DNA of 64,000 nucleotides, from positions 824,726 to 888,725 of the forward strand of contig CH003301.1 in the NCBI GenBank assembly GCA_000149265.1. The letters run 5' to 3'. Below are positions 62,886 to 64,000 of the stretch, piece by piece. The DNA is from Ciona savignyi. Lineage: Eukaryota > Chordata > Ascidiacea > Phlebobranchia > Cionidae. The translations under genes were made by a program, and so were the position numbers. The notes below the pieces were generated by a model. That model worked only from the letters and a program-made list of their open reading frames with translations. It was not told where the DNA came from and did no database searches. Position 1 is the stretch's first letter, and the number at the start of each line of letters is the position of its first letter.

Positions 62886-64000
62886 CCTCTCTTATGTCCC
62901 AATTGGTGGACAAACATACAACTTGCCGAAAGAGATTACAATCAGATATGCTGCATTGGATAGAGCGAACTTTTAAAATAAGGTGTAACGTACTTCCATT
63001 ATAAGCTATCCCAGCTATTCATGAACTGTGTTTGCCGCTATGTGGCGCTAACGCTGTATTATTTCCGACAATCATGACCAACCACCGTTGGAACGAATCT
63101 TCCAAGTTCCAATGCGCGGTGTTTCGCCTTTTGGGAGTTCTCTTTGCCAACTTGCCACATGTCCCACCCGAGTTGCTTGTTTTTCCGAACTTTTTGGCTG
63201 GAACGCATTGCATAACCCTCATGTTTCTAGCTATTTTCATACGTGACCAAACGAGAATGGTCCAACTATTTTTGTTGTAATTTTATACAGTGGTTACTGA
63301 CTTTAAAAGCTTTTGTTAATAACACTTGTTATACACTTGGATGAAGTTACTTTTGCTGGGACGGTAAACTGTCCAAAAACTTTCTTTAATAATAGCACAC
63401 AACATTGCGTTTTAAACTCTATTTACCCACTGATCATAAGACGTGCTTAAACTCGATTTGAATTTTGTACTTTCTATCCCATCAACATATCTACACTCTG
63501 TCTTTTAAAACACACTGGTTTTGCACCTTTTCTAAGTCACTTTCTTTCTACATGTAACCAGGCCGGATTTTGTAACAAAGGCGCCGTGATCGCCCCTCGC
63601 TGATTTTGTATCTTTTACATTTATCTTTTGGTTGTTTTAACGCCCAGTTTATTTTTTTGTTTTATAACCCCCACCCCTGTTTAAACTGTATTTGATTAGC
63701 ACATAGCTATCTTGAATTAAGTTTTTAAAAGCATATTCTAATTTTAACCTGCTCAACATATTGTGACCACAGTTATATTTTATTGATTGAACCCAATGCG
63801 TGCGCATTTTTGTCATTGTACAAACAAATTTCCCATCTGGGTCCATTTGTTTCTTGCTTCAAAGTTTTACAAATGCGTACATAATGTTTTTCCTTTTAAT
63901 TTTATTATGTTTTAATGATAAGCAAAACTGTTTTGGGCTTTTTTATATTTTGATGGGCTCGATGTCCTATTGTTCCAAATACATTATGTTTGCGATCACT
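62886..64000 (+). other. RASA3 3' UTR and downstream flank
   Basis: This follows the TGA at 62883-62885. No canonical AATAAA is obvious, so the 3' end is not placed. Short frames at 63019-63280 exist on both strands without protein-like features. Nothing else is recognised. Confidence 0.4.

Overview
This is a eukaryotic, AT-rich, intron-dense genomic window. Introns are small (many of 60-400 bp) and genes are compact. The gene content (MyBP-C, a head-to-head DUOX/DUOXA pair, RASA3-like GAP1, SS18, SPO11, PMVK, POLR3H) and the intron style suggest an invertebrate chordate, most likely an ascidian such as Ciona. That assignment is an inference from protein similarity recalled from memory; no database was searched. 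One 100-N gap lies at 42551-42650.

Layout. Positions 1-3145 hold no recognisable gene. Positions 3146-5759 (+) hold the last four exons of an unrecognised coiled-coil, Ser/Pro-rich protein, whose alternative C-termini look like a PDZ ligand or a CaaX box. Positions 9211-24365 (-) hold a complete myosin-binding protein C gene of about 27 coding exons, with an apparent pair of mutually exclusive exons in Ig domain C5. Positions 25573-28426 (-) hold DUOXA, the dual oxidase maturation factor. About 4.1 kb away and divergently transcribed, positions 32523-41824 (+) hold DUOX, complete except for the last exon, which probably falls in the N gap, and with one +1 frameshift in the EF-hand region. Positions 42843-47106 (-) hold SPO11, 47644-48393 (-) an intronless SS18-like gene, 50260-50860 (+) an intronless PMVK with a +1 frameshift in a G run, and 50987-51601 (-) an intronless POLR3H. 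PMVK and POLR3H are convergent, 126 bp apart. Positions 53152-62885 (+) hold a 21-exon RASA3-like Ras GTPase-activating protein.

Functional links. DUOXA and DUOX form one enzyme system: DUOXA takes the oxidase out of the ER, and DUOX makes H2O2 at the apical membrane. The head-to-head order matches the vertebrate arrangement. The other genes are unrelated housekeeping, muscle, meiosis and signalling genes. Four genes have a good splice acceptor a few tens of bases upstream of the start codon, as expected if tunicate spliced-leader trans-splicing operates here. A tRNA-like dispersed repeat family has copies near 35.6, 42.1 and 49.7-50.0 kb.

Exon borders were derived by hand from GT/AG sites and from reading-frame continuity. 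Phases were checked across all exons of MYBPC, DUOXA, DUOX, SPO11 and RASA3.
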